This document shows, piece by piece, positions 35,189 to 44,108 of a DNA stretch of 64,000 bases (positions within the stretch are counted from its first letter, which is position 1; each line of letters begins with the position of its first letter). A program made the translations under genes and the position numbers. The notes beneath the pieces were generated by a model. That model was not told where the DNA came from. It saw only the letters and a list, made by a program, of their open reading frames with translations, and did no database searches. Source of the stretch: Sphingomonas sp. PAMC 26605 (GTDB lineage: Bacteria; Pseudomonadota; Alphaproteobacteria; Sphingomonadales; Sphingomonadaceae); assembly GCF_000241485.1 (NCBI RefSeq), contig NZ_JH584241.1, positions 2,871,788 through 2,935,787 on the forward strand, read 5' to 3'.

Positions 35189-36472
35189 ATGGATGATCCC
35201 CAGATTCAGCGATTGCTCCAGTCGGCGGTGCAGGAGCGGCGCGCAGGCCGGGCCGAGGTTGCGGCAGGCCTGTTCCACGAGGTGCTCGCGAACGCCGGCG
35301 AGCATCCGCTGGCGCTGAATGCGTTGGGCATGCACGCGCTGGCGCTGGCCAGGCCAAGCGAGGCAGCCGGCTATTTCGAGCGCGCGATCGCCGCCGATCC
35401 GGGCGCGCCCGAATTGTGGATGAACCTTGCGCGCGCACGCCGCGAACAGCGTGACGATCCCGGCGAGGCGGCGGCGCTCGAGGGCGCGCTGGCGATCGAC
35501 CAGCGCCACTTCATGGCGCTGGTGCGGATGGCCGAACTGCTCGAGCGCCAGGGCGACGTCGCCAACGCTGCCGACCGCTGGGGCAACGTGCTCGCGATGG
35601 AGCCGTCGATCGAGGAGCGCAGCCCCGCGCTCGAACTGATGTTCGACCATGCGCGCGCTTTCGTGGCGGGGCAGCGCGCGGCGTTCGGGGCGACGATCGA
35701 TCGCGGCCTTGCCGCGGTGCGCGACGCGATCCCGGCGGGGGAGCGTCGCCGTGCCGATGCGTGCATCGACCATGCGCTCGGGCGGCGCGCGATCTACGCG
35801 AACGTCTGTGCCGGCATGCACTTCCCCTTCTTGCCCGCGGAGGAATATTTCGCGCGCGATCATTTCCCCTGGCTCGCCGAAATCGAAGCCAAGACCGACC
35901 TGATCCGCGCCGAGCTCGAGGCGATCCTGGCCGAGGATGCGGCGGCGATCCGTCCTTATGTCGCGATGCCGCCGGGCACACCGCCGAACAAATGGTCGGC
36001 GCTCGACCATTCGTTGCAATGGGGCGCGCTGCACCTGTGGAAGGACGGCGCGCGCGACGATGCAGCGTGCGCGCGCGCGCCGCGCACCGCGCAAGCCATC
36101 GCAGCGCTCCCCTTGTCGGATCTGCCGGGACGGACGCCGACGGTATTCTTCTCGCTGCTCCAGCCGGGCGCGCATCTGCCCGCGCATACGGGGGTGAGCA
36201 ACGTCCGTTCGATCGTCCATCTGCCGCTGATCGTGCCGCCGGGGTGCAGCTTCCGCGTCGGCGGGGAGACACGCGACTGGCGCGCGGGCGAGGCGTGGGT
36301 GTTCGACGACACGATCGAGCATGAAGCGTGGAACCGCTCGGATCAGCTGCGCGCGATCCTGATCTTCGACGTGTGGAACCCCTATATCACCGCGACCGAA
36401 CGCGACGTGCTGCGCCGCTTCTATGCGGTTGCCGCAGACGCGGGACACTCCGCGATCGGCGTCAGCGACTGA
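35189..36472 (+). CDS. TPR-aspartyl/asparaginyl beta-hydroxylase (2OG-Fe(II) dioxygenase)
   Basis: 427 residues. TPR-like helices fill about residues 1-140 (ALNALGMHALALARPSEAAG). The C-terminal domain is AspH-type (PF05118): HLPAHTGVSNVRSIVHLPL with iron-ligand His333, and FDDTIEHEAWN with His378. The region ILIFDVWNPYIT includes the 2-oxoglutarate side. The two-His spacing of 45 matches human AspH closely, and the third carboxylate ligand is missing as in that family. It should hydroxylate Asp or Asn in a protein or peptide, or a related small molecule. No signal peptide. It ends overlapping the next minus-strand gene by 11 bases. Confidence 0.92.
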   Translation: MDDPQIQRLLQSAVQERRAGRAEVAAGLFHEVLANAGEHPLALNALGMHALALARPSEAAGYFERAIAADPGAPELWMNLARARREQRDDPGEAAALEGALAIDQRHFMALVRMAELLERQGDVANAADRWGNVLAMEPSIEERSPALELMFDHARAFVAGQRAAFGATIDRGLAAVRDAIPAGERRRADACIDHALGRRAIYANVCAGMHFPFLPAEEYFARDHFPWLAEIEAKTDLIRAELEAILAEDAAAIRPYVAMPPGTPPNKWSALDHSLQWGALHLWKDGARDDAACARAPRTAQAIAALPLSDLPGRTPTVFFSLLQPGAHLPAHTGVSNVRSIVHLPLIVPPGCSFRVGGETRDWRAGEAWVFDDTIEHEAWNRSDQLRAILIFDVWNPYITATERDVLRRFYAVAADAGHSAIGVSD

Positions 36473-37430
36473 GCGCGGCGGCCGCCAGCGCGGCGTCGGG
36501 CGTCGCGGTCGACGCCCTGCGCTCGATCCAGGCCTGCGCCGCGTCGAGCTCGGGCGCGATCGCGGCGGCGACCTGTGCGGCGCGGTCGCGCCGCGCGGCA
36601 TTGTCGAACGCAACGCTCGGGTTCTTCGAATAGGTCGAGAAGAGCGGGCCGGCGACGACCGTTTCGAGGGCCTGCGGCGCAAGCGGCAGTCCCAGATGCG
36701 CGGCCGCTGCCTGCAAGCTCGGCAACGGCGCATCGAACAGCGTTTCGGCATCGAGCGTTCGCGCGTTGGGCAGTGCCGACAGCGCCGCGGTGAAGGCCTC
36801 GACCTGCGTCAGCCATAAGGCGGCACCGCGCTCGGCGTCGTTGAGCGCCGACCAGTCGCCGACATACGGCGCCAGCTGCGTCGTTACATGGCGCAGCCAG
36901 CCACGATGGTTCTCGTCGCGCAGGATCGCCAGCAGATAGGCGCGCAGTGGCAGATAGAGCAGGGTCGCCCGCATCTCGGGCTGCGCCACGGCGAGCTGCG
37001 GCAGCAGGAAATTGACCGGCACATTGGCCTTCACCAGCGTCGGCGCGTCGGCCCGATAGCGTTTCGCCAGCATCGCCAGCACCAGCGGGAGTCGAGCAGG
37101 GTCGCGCTGGATCGCGGTCTGTCGCAGCGCCAGCGGCTCTCGCAGCACGAGGCTGGCGCCAGGGTCATCGAGCGCGCGCGCCAGCAAGGTCGATCCGCAA
37201 TGCGCCATATGGAAGATCCACGCCGTCGGCGCAGCCGCGGGCACGCGCGGGATCACATCTGTGAGTGGCAGCAGCATCCGCTGCGTGGCCGCCGGGGAAA
37301 TCCGGTGATCGAGAAAGATCGAGCGGTGATAGGCGGCGCGATCCATCGGCATGAACACTGCCTGGTCGTGCTCGAAAGCCTGGAGGAGATGGTCGGGCGA
37401 GCCGAAGAGATCGTCGAAGGTCAAAGCCAC
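36462..37430 (-). CDS. Sulfotransferase-like P-loop protein (paralogue of 34064-35125)
   Basis: 322 residues. The motif FHMAHCGSTLLARALD near residue 70, followed by LREPLALRQ, is the counterpart of the loop in the gene at 34064. TYSKNPSVAFDNAARRDRAA near residue 265 matches the paralogue's THSKSGAAF segment. The two share overall layout but are strongly diverged. It flanks the AspH gene on the other side, so the oxygenase is bracketed by two related enzymes, and it is divergent from the TauD-type gene with 47 bases between. Confidence 0.75.
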   Translation of the reverse strand: MALTFDDLFGSPDHLLQAFEHDQAVFMPMDRAAYHRSIFLDHRISPAATQRMLLPLTDVIPRVPAAAPTAWIFHMAHCGSTLLARALDDPGASLVLREPLALRQTAIQRDPARLPLVLAMLAKRYRADAPTLVKANVPVNFLLPQLAVAQPEMRATLLYLPLRAYLLAILRDENHRGWLRHVTTQLAPYVGDWSALNDAERGAALWLTQVEAFTAALSALPNARTLDAETLFDAPLPSLQAAAAHLGLPLAPQALETVVAGPLFSTYSKNPSVAFDNAARRDRAAQVAAAIAPELDAAQAWIERRASTATPDAALAAAALSR

Positions 37431-37477
37431 GCTTCGGTGTAGCGCGACGGGGCGTTGACGGCTATCCCCGTCGAGTC

Positions 37478-38461
37478 ATGCCCGCTGTCCATTTGCCCGC
37501 TCTCCACCAACCGTACGTCGTGATCGAAGCGACGGTCGAAACGTCGATCCTCGAGCTCGACAAAGCGCAGCTTATCGAACTCTACAAGGCGCATGGCGCG
37601 CTGCTGTTTCGCGGCTTCGGCGTCGATGTCGAGCGCTTCGGCGCGTTCGCGAAACGGTTTTGCGCGACCTCGGTGGTCAACGAGAGCCCCGGGCGGCAAG
37701 CGGTCGATGCGGCGGCGAACGTCTTCACGGTAGATGGCGGGAATGGCGCATTCGCCTTGCACCCCGAACTGTCCCGCGAGCCGTGGAAACCCGATATCGC
37801 CTTTTTCGGTTGCCTGGTCGCGCCGCGATCGGGCGGGCGCACGACGATTTGCGATGGCGTCGCGCTGGCGCGCGAGATGCCGGAGCCGATAAGACGGGCG
37901 CTTGCGGGCCGACGCCTGCTCTATATCAAGCCGACATGGCCGGCGCTGCTCGATTTCTGGCTCGGCACGCCCGAACCGAGCGATGCGCAACTCGCATCGC
38001 CACCGCCGGACTGCCCCTATTATCTCCGGCGCTATCCCGATGCCGGAATCCTCCGCGTGTTCAGTCGGCCGGCGCTCCACACGCCGATGTTCAGCGCTGC
38101 GCCGGCGTTCGGCAACTTTCTGCTCTTTTCGCGCTTCAATCTCGGTCGTGCCGATCATCCGGTGCTCGATGACGGCCACGCGGTGCCGGATGCATGGCTG
38201 CAGGCGATCAAGGCGACCGGCGATCGTCTCAGCGCGGAGATCGAATGGGATCCGGGCGACCTGCTGATGCTCGACAATACGCGCTTTCTCCACGGGCGGA
38301 CCGCGATCGTCGATACCGCCGAACGCGTGATCCTCACCTATTTCGGCTATCTCGAATTCGCGATTCCCGATCCCGAGGAACCCGCGACGGCGATCTGGCG
38401 ACGCATCGATTTCGAGCCGCCGCTGCGCCCCGACCACCCGCGAGCGAAGCTGCCGGGCTGA
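37478..38461 (+). CDS. TauD/TfdA-family 2OG-Fe(II) dioxygenase
   Basis: 327 residues. The N-terminal GALLFRGFGVDVERFGAFAK is the standard TauD entry pattern. Iron ligands are read as His-x-Glu in ALHPELS near residue 92 (variant of HxD) and His in FLHGRTAI near residue 270, with R-V-I-L-T-Y-F-G-Y nearby for 2-oxoglutarate. It resembles the SyrP/clavaminate-synthase-like branch that hydroxylates amino acids or peptides more than taurine dioxygenases proper. Context with AspH and sulfotransferases points to tailoring chemistry, which is inference. Confidence 0.88.
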   Translation: MPAVHLPALHQPYVVIEATVETSILELDKAQLIELYKAHGALLFRGFGVDVERFGAFAKRFCATSVVNESPGRQAVDAAANVFTVDGGNGAFALHPELSREPWKPDIAFFGCLVAPRSGGRTTICDGVALAREMPEPIRRALAGRRLLYIKPTWPALLDFWLGTPEPSDAQLASPPPDCPYYLRRYPDAGILRVFSRPALHTPMFSAAPAFGNFLLFSRFNLGRADHPVLDDGHAVPDAWLQAIKATGDRLSAEIEWDPGDLLMLDNTRFLHGRTAIVDTAERVILTYFGYLEFAIPDPEEPATAIWRRIDFEPPLRPDHPRAKLPG

Positions 38462-38574
38462 CGTGCGCCGTACAGCCGGAAAACAGCGCGGCATGCTTGT
38501 GCAACGCGCCGCCACACCGCTAGAAAATGTACGCCAGGGGTAAGTTGGCGAAGCTCGCATGATTGGAGTTAAGG

Positions 38575-40677
38575 ATGAAGCGCCTCGTCTTCTTGCTGAC
38601 CTGCACGATCCTGTCCTCCACCGCGGCGCGGGCGGCGGACAACCCCTTCGCCAAGCCCAGCAGTCTGCCGTTCGAGGCGCCGCCCTTCGATCGCATCGCC
38701 GACGCGGACTATCAGCCGGGCTTCGATCAGGGCATGGCCGAGCAGATCGCGGAGATGCGCTCGATCGCCGACACGCCCGCAGCGCCGACCTTCGACAACA
38801 CGATCGCGGCGATGGAACGCTCGGGCGCGATGCTGCGGCGGGTGTCGGCGGCCTTCGGCGCGGTCAATCAGGCCGACACCAATCCGACGCGCCAGGCTGT
38901 GCAGAAGGCCGAGGCGACCAAGCTCGCCGCGCATACCGACGCGATCTATCTCGACCCGAAGCTCTTCGCGCGCGTGCACACCCTGTACCAGAACCGCGCG
39001 CGGCTCGGTCTCGATCCTGATCAGCTGCAGGCGCTGACGATCACGCATCAACGCTTCGTGCGCGCGGGCGCGCAACTCTCGGATGCCGACAAGGCGAAAT
39101 TGCGCGATCTGAACGCGCAGCTGTCGACGCTGCAGACCGCATTCGTGCAGAAATTGCTGATCGGCACCAAAGCGGGCGCGCTGGTGGTCGACGATCCCAA
39201 GCAGCTCGACGGTATCGGCGAAGGCGCGATCGCCGCGGCAGCGCAGGCGGCCAAGGCACGCGGGCTCGACGGCAAATGGGTGATACCGCTCCAGAATACC
39301 ACGCAGCAGCCGGCGCTCCAGTCGCTGTCCGATCGCGCGGTGCGCGAGGATCTGTTCGAGCGCGGCTGGACGCGCAGCGAGAAGGGCGACGCCAACGACA
39401 CGCGCGACATCGCCGCAACGATTGCGCAGCTGCGCGCGCAAAAGGCGTCGCTGCTCGGCTTCGCTGATTGGGCGAGCTACGTGCTCGCGGACCAGATGGC
39501 CAAGACGCCGCAGACCGCCGAGGCGTTCATGGCCAAGCTCATCCCCGCGACCGCCGCGCAGCAGCACCGCGAGGCGGCGGAAATCGATGCGGTGATCAAG
39601 CAGCAGGGCGGCGATTTCACCGTCAAGCCATGGGACTGGAATCATTACGCCGAGCAGGTTCGCAAGGCCAAGTTCGACCTCGATGAAAATGCAGTAAAGC
39701 CCTATTTCGAGCTCGACACGGTGCTCCAGAAGGGCGTGTTCTTCGCCGCCAACCAGCTCTACGGGCTGACCTTCAAGGAACGCCACGACATCCCGGTCTA
39801 CAATCCGGACGTCCGCGTGTTCGAAGTGTTCGACCGTGACGGCAAGCATCTGGCGCTCTGGTATTGCGATTATTTCAAGCGCGACAACAAGCAGGGTGGC
39901 GCCTGGAACAGCAGCTTCGTCAACCAATCCGGCCTGCTGGGCACGACCCCGGTGATCTACAATGTCGCCAATTTGCCCAAGCCCGCGCCGGGCCAGCCGG
40001 CGCTGATCAGCTTCGACGACGTGACGACGATGTTTCACGAATTCGGCCATGCGCTGCATGGTTTCTTCGCGCAGCTGGCGTACCCATCGCTCGGCGCCTC
40101 GGCGCGCGATTTCGTCGAGTTTCCGTCGCAGTTCAACGAGCATTGGGCGCTCGATCCCAAGGTGTTCGCCAATTACGCGGTCCACTACAAGACCGGCGCG
40201 CCGATGCCGCCGGTGCTGGTCGCCAAGATCAAGCAGGCGGCCAAGTTCAACCAGGGCTATGCGTTGGGCGAACTCGTCGCCGCGGCCGAGCTGGACATGC
40301 AATGGCACGCCTTGCCCGCCTCTGCTCCGAAGCAGGACGTCGACGCGTTCGAGGCGACCGCATTGGCGAAGACCGGGCTCGACGTGGCGCACGTGCCGCC
40401 GCGCTATCGCAGCAGCTATTTCCAGCATATCTGGTCGGGCGGGTATGCGGCGGGCTATTACGGCTATCTATGGACGCAGATGCTCGAGAACGACGCTTTT
40501 GCGTGGTTCACCGCGCATGGCGGGCTGACGCGCGCGAACGGCGATCGCTTCCGCGCGCTCGTCCTGTCGCGCGGGCACGCGCAGGATTACGACACGATCT
40601 TCCGCAGCTTTTACGGCAAGGACCCCGATATCGGCCCGATGTTGCAGGATCGCGGGTTGGCGCCACCGTCGAAGTGA
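38575..40677 (+). CDS. dcp: M3 family peptidyl-dipeptidase (Dcp-like), secreted
   Basis: 700 residues from the ATG at 38575 (GGAGTTAAGG upstream) with a signal peptide ending ARAAD. The zinc motif HEFGH is at 488-492 and the third ligand Glu lies in the FPSQFNEHW region. VPPRYRSSYFQHIWSGGYAAGYYGY is the conserved M3 substrate-binding stretch. It cleaves dipeptides from the C-termini of oligopeptides. With the M20 and M28 enzymes upstream it makes a periplasmic peptide-degradation set around the TonB receptor. Confidence 0.93.
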   Translation: MKRLVFLLTCTILSSTAARAADNPFAKPSSLPFEAPPFDRIADADYQPGFDQGMAEQIAEMRSIADTPAAPTFDNTIAAMERSGAMLRRVSAAFGAVNQADTNPTRQAVQKAEATKLAAHTDAIYLDPKLFARVHTLYQNRARLGLDPDQLQALTITHQRFVRAGAQLSDADKAKLRDLNAQLSTLQTAFVQKLLIGTKAGALVVDDPKQLDGIGEGAIAAAAQAAKARGLDGKWVIPLQNTTQQPALQSLSDRAVREDLFERGWTRSEKGDANDTRDIAATIAQLRAQKASLLGFADWASYVLADQMAKTPQTAEAFMAKLIPATAAQQHREAAEIDAVIKQQGGDFTVKPWDWNHYAEQVRKAKFDLDENAVKPYFELDTVLQKGVFFAANQLYGLTFKERHDIPVYNPDVRVFEVFDRDGKHLALWYCDYFKRDNKQGGAWNSSFVNQSGLLGTTPVIYNVANLPKPAPGQPALISFDDVTTMFHEFGHALHGFFAQLAYPSLGASARDFVEFPSQFNEHWALDPKVFANYAVHYKTGAPMPPVLVAKIKQAAKFNQGYALGELVAAAELDMQWHALPASAPKQDVDAFEATALAKTGLDVAHVPPRYRSSYFQHIWSGGYAAGYYGYLWTQMLENDAFAWFTAHGGLTRANGDRFRALVLSRGHAQDYDTIFRSFYGKDPDIGPMLQDRGLAPPSK

Positions 40678-40752
40678 CGGTGATTTGCGGGACGGACGCG
40701 AGTGTGAACCAACGGCGAGTGTGCGGATGTGGGGCGTATCGCCTCTGTCCCG

Positions 40753-41850
40753 CTACTCGGATCGGTTGAGCAGGTCGATCAGGTCCGATTTCCAGAAGCG
40801 CGCCGCGGTGTGCGTGCCGTGGCCACGCGTTTCGGCCGTTTCCGCAATCAGCCGGAAGCGCGCGTCATGCATCCGGGCGACGGCCTGCCGCGGATAGTCG
40901 AGGTTGCGCGGGTTGATGAAGTCGTCGGCGGAGTTGATCCAGCTGGTCGGCGCGGTGATCGCCTCCAATCGTGACCACGGCGCATAGCTGCGCGACGCGT
41001 TGATCTGATAGATCAGGTCGTTCGCGTCGATCGCCGCGATCGAAGTCGCCACCCGCTCGCGCGCAAAGGCTTCCGCCGTCTCGCGCCGCGGATACTGCGC
41101 CTGGAAATACAGCGGGGCAGCGCCCGCGACAAACAACAGGCTTGCAGCAGTGCGCAAGCCCTGCACGGGTGGTGCCCGATATTCGCCGGCGGCCCAGGCC
41201 GGGTCCGCCTTGATCCCCTCCACCGCAAGTTCGCGCCACATGCGGTTGAGCCCCGCGATCTCGACCGGCTCGCACGCGAGCGGCATCAGCGCGCGGGCGA
41301 AATCGGGATGCGTCTCTCCCCACACCAGGCTGTGCATGCAGCCCATCGACGTGCCCATGATCAGCCGCATGCGTTTGATGCCGAGCGCATCGTGCAGCAG
41401 CCGATACTGCGCCTCCACCATGTCGTCATAATCATAGGCGGGGAAGCGCATGTGCAGCCCGTCGGAGGGCTTGGACGATTTGCCGTGGCCGATACCATCG
41501 GGGAGGATGATCCAGTAGCGCGTTATGTCGAGCGGCTGGCCCGGGCCGTAGAGCTCGTCGGCGAATTGCGGGCTGAGGAACTGTCGGCCGGTGCCGCCGG
41601 TGCCGTGGAGGATCATCACCGCATTGTCGATCTCGCCGCTGGCGTTGCGATGCGGTTTCCCGAGCGAGGTGTAGTTGATGCGCAAGTGCGGCAGCATCTC
41701 GCCCGATCGAAAGCGGAAGTCGCGCAAGGTGACCTCGGCATCGCGCGCCGGCCATTTCGTCGGGGCGGCTGCGGGCGCGGTCGCGGCGGCCAGGGGCGGG
41801 GTTTGCGGCGCGGACGCTTGGGCCAGGAGCAGAAGCAGGGGTGTCAGCAT
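40753..41850 (-). CDS. MetX-like alpha/beta-hydrolase, secreted
   Basis: 365 residues starting at the ATG at 41850, which begins a signal-like segment (MLTPLLLLLAQASA). The homoserine-acetyltransferase-like fold is shown by AVMILHGTGGTGRQF, PDGIGHGKS, the nucleophile elbow GTSMGCMHS near residue 185, NSADDFINP with the Asp, and GHGTHTAA with the His. The secretion signal and surrounding genes argue against methionine biosynthesis; a hydrolase on an ester or amide is more likely. The frame is open upstream, but without any related sequence. Confidence 0.85.
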   Translation of the reverse strand: MLTPLLLLLAQASAPQTPPLAAATAPAAAPTKWPARDAEVTLRDFRFRSGEMLPHLRINYTSLGKPHRNASGEIDNAVMILHGTGGTGRQFLSPQFADELYGPGQPLDITRYWIILPDGIGHGKSSKPSDGLHMRFPAYDYDDMVEAQYRLLHDALGIKRMRLIMGTSMGCMHSLVWGETHPDFARALMPLACEPVEIAGLNRMWRELAVEGIKADPAWAAGEYRAPPVQGLRTAASLLFVAGAAPLYFQAQYPRRETAEAFARERVATSIAAIDANDLIYQINASRSYAPWSRLEAITAPTSWINSADDFINPRNLDYPRQAVARMHDARFRLIAETAETRGHGTHTAARFWKSDLIDLLNRSE

Positions 41851-41958
41851 CGCGCCAGTCTGCGCCAGATCGGGTGATGCGCCAAGCGGCTTCGCGTCGT
41901 CGGTGCGATCGAAGATATCCTTGGCTTGATCGGCCCCGCGGAAGTGGGAGACGGAAGG

Positions 41959-42018
41959 ATGGAACCATGGCAGTTCTGGATCGATCGTGGCGGCACTTTC
42001 ACCGATGCAAGGGTCCGC
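41959..42018 (+). pseudogene. N-terminal stub of a 5-oxoprolinase/hydantoinase gene
   Basis: After GAAGG and ATG at 41959 the sequence encodes MEPWQFWIDRGGTFTDARVR. This is the start of bacterial 5-oxoprolinase/hydantoinase A proteins (WQFWID-x-GGTFTD, the first nucleotide-binding loop). After about 20 codons the similarity stops: the frame stays open to 42231 but no longer looks like the family, which is over 1,000 residues long. This is the leftover of a deleted gene; the normal second residue of the loop (V or T) is also changed to R. Nothing else is evident in 41851-42297. Confidence 0.65.
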
Positions 42019-42297
42019 GGAACAAAAGCCCCAGAGTACAGACCGCCTCGAAGAGAAACGCTGCGCGTGGACGCAAGAGGTGGCATGGTCAGCACGGGCG
42101 TATCGCACGATCATGCGACGGCCGACGAGACCGTTACGCAGACATCACAGGCACGATGGTCGTCGACCGCCACCTTTGCCGTTGCGAAGGTGGTTATCAG
42201 ATGGAAAGCTGATGATTCTTCTTGCAAGTAATTGATGTCCGGCTGACTATAAAGCGGCACAAACGGTCATGCTGGTCGTGTCGGAAGGTATCAAACC

Positions 42298-42633
42298 ATG
42301 AAGACTTTGATCGGGCTTGCGATAGCGTTGACGGCGGTCTCGGCTTCGGCCCAGACGACGGTCGCTGGCATCGGCATGAACGCGCCGAACTCCAGCACTT
42401 TTCAGTCGGGCGTGGCGGGTAGGAGCGGTATTGCGGAGACGCCAACCATGCGGGCGGACAAGCTCAAGCGGGCGATCGCGCTGCGAACTGAAGTAAGCGC
42501 CTGGATCAAACAGGACGGGGGCAGGCTCAGCCCCGGGCACGAACGCTACGTGCAACGAAAGGCTTGCCAGATCCTCGGGACGCAGGGCGCCACGACGGGA
42601 TCGCTCGTTCCACCGAGGCGCTGCAGCCTCTAG
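42298..42633 (+). CDS. Small secreted hypothetical protein
   Basis: 111 residues from the ATG at 42298 with GGAAGG about 8 bases upstream and a clear signal peptide (MKTLIGLAIALTAVSASAQT). The mature part is hydrophilic with two Cys (RKACQILG and RRCSL) and a helical centre (ADKLKRAIALRTEVSAWIKQ). No family is recognised. It is monocistronic by position. Confidence 0.7.
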   Translation: MKTLIGLAIALTAVSASAQTTVAGIGMNAPNSSTFQSGVAGRSGIAETPTMRADKLKRAIALRTEVSAWIKQDGGRLSPGHERYVQRKACQILGTQGATTGSLVPPRRCSL

Positions 42634-43040
42634 CTGCCGGACAACCTGAAGATGAGGCCGCCGCTACTGATCGTTTCCGGCAAATATGCCGGCGCGCTGC
42701 CTAGCCGATGCTCGGCGTGGCGGGGACAGCCGCATCACCGAGGGGGCAGGTTCGCGACGTGACAAACGTTTTGGCTGAAGCAGGTCCCCGCGCATTAATG
42801 GCGACCGCATGCCGTAACCGGCGTTCATTACCGGCGCTGCCGCCGATTACCGGCAGGGGGAGGTAAGCTCGGTATCGGCAGCGACAGGTAGGGACGCGGC
42901 TTCTTCGCGGTGAGGAAAGGGGCCCTGCCATTCAGCGCGAAGAGACCGGTCGAAAGCGTCGTCTGCGTATGTCTCAAGCGCGCGGACGATCGGGGTGCCG
43001 TTTGGGGGGCGAGCGACCCCCTACGAAATTGAGCCGTCCG
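42634..43040. other. 407-base gap without a recognised gene
   Basis: No supported coding sequence. ATTACCGGC occurs twice, near 42827 and 42845. A G5/C5 inverted repeat near 43001-43020 could form a hairpin after the convergent esterase gene, but there is no T-run. Confidence 0.5.
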
Positions 43041-44021
43041 TCACGCGGCGTCTCCGGTGTCCGGGGCGAGCAGGCGCGCGAAGGCCGCGAGCAGGTCCCG
43101 ACGATAGTGCGTCTGCAGCGGCCCCGGTACCGCGTCGAAGCCGTGAACGCCGCCGGGATAGACGTGCAGCTCGGTCGGCACCGAAGCGCGCGACAATGCC
43201 AAGGCGTAAGCGACATCTTCTTCGAGAAAGAGATCGAGCGCGCCGACCGCGATGAACGTCGGGGGCAGGCCGGATACGTCGTGTGCGAGCGCCGGGCCGA
43301 ACGTAGCGGGATCGGCGCTCGCGTCCGAATGTCCGCGCAGCGCGTCCCAGGCGAACCGATTGTGCCGCTCGGTCCAGACGAATTCGCCGGTCGCCGGGTT
43401 CGTGGCCGGGGCGCTCGCGGTACCGGTGCGCGGATCGAGCATCGGGTAGATCAGCACCTGCGCGCGAACGGCGAACTCCGCGCGATCGCGCACCAGCAGC
43501 GCGAGGGCGGCCGCAAGCCCGCCGCCCGCGCTCTCGCCCATGATGACGATCCGGGTCGGATCGACGTTCAACGCCGCGGCATTGGCGAACAGCCAGCGCA
43601 GCCCCGCATAAGCGTCGTGCAGAGCGCTCGGATAGATATTCTCGGGTGCCAGCCGGTAGGCGCCCGCGACGACAACGGCGCCCAGTTCCTGCGCGAGCGC
43701 GGCGTTCGCGTTCGCCGACATCTCGGGATTGCCGGCGATGAAACCGCTGGCGTGGAGAAAAAACACTGCCGGCGTCGGACCGGTCGGGCCGGACGGGCGA
43801 TGGATGAGCAGGCGGACATCCGGTTCGCCTGCCAAGCCGGGAATGGTGCGCGCTTCATAGGTCGGCGCATCGGCGGCAGAGGCTTGTCCGAAGGCCGCCA
43901 GGAGATCTCGACGATATTCATCGATTGGCTGCCGGCTCGGATCGAACGCCGCGAACGCCTCGGCCAGACCGCGCGCCGAGGGGTCAACGAGATGTAGCGT
44001 GTCCATGTCAGTTCCAGTCAT
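43041..44021 (-). CDS. Alpha/beta-hydrolase (HSL-like esterase)
   Basis: 326 residues from the ATG at 44021 (GGAG about 8 bases upstream). The hormone-sensitive-lipase-type fold is shown by FFLHASGF (the HGGG oxyanion motif with two Gly replaced), AYRLAPENIYPSALHDAYAG, the nucleophile elbow GESAGGG near residue 165, and PGGVHGFDAV with the catalytic His. It has no signal peptide. It is divergent from the LysR gene at 44109 with a clear dyad between, so it is its probable target. Confidence 0.9.
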   Translation of the reverse strand: MTGTDMDTLHLVDPSARGLAEAFAAFDPSRQPIDEYRRDLLAAFGQASAADAPTYEARTIPGLAGEPDVRLLIHRPSGPTGPTPAVFFLHASGFIAGNPEMSANANAALAQELGAVVVAGAYRLAPENIYPSALHDAYAGLRWLFANAAALNVDPTRIVIMGESAGGGLAAALALLVRDRAEFAVRAQVLIYPMLDPRTGTASAPATNPATGEFVWTERHNRFAWDALRGHSDASADPATFGPALAHDVSGLPPTFIAVGALDLFLEEDVAYALALSRASVPTELHVYPGGVHGFDAVPGPLQTHYRRDLLAAFARLLAPDTGDAA

Positions 44022-44064
44022 CGGGGTGCTCCTGCCCCCTTATATGGACCGCGCGACCGTTCTA

Positions 44065-44079
44065 ATAATGCGCTATTAT
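44065..44079. promoter_or_regulatory. LysR-type dyad ATAAT-N5-ATTAT
   Basis: A perfect 5-bp inverted repeat with a 5-base spacer (15 bp in all) sits in the 87-base gap between the esterase start at 44021 and the LysR start at 44109. The length and T/A-rich arms fit the T-N11-A boxes bound by LysR proteins. AT-rich sequence is rare in this genome, which makes it stand out. Confidence 0.6.
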
Positions 44080-44108
44080 CGGTATGACGTGATGAAGGAA
44101 TGTCACCA

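Noticed and set aside
35200-36751. Upstream extension of the sulfotransferase-like frame at 34064
   Set aside because: The extension is antisense to the beta-hydroxylase gene and shows no related sequence; the ATG at 35125 is used instead.
42820-42860. ATTACCGGC repeated twice
   Set aside because: Only two copies, 18 bases apart, in a GC-rich gap with no gene partner; no reason to prefer function over chance.
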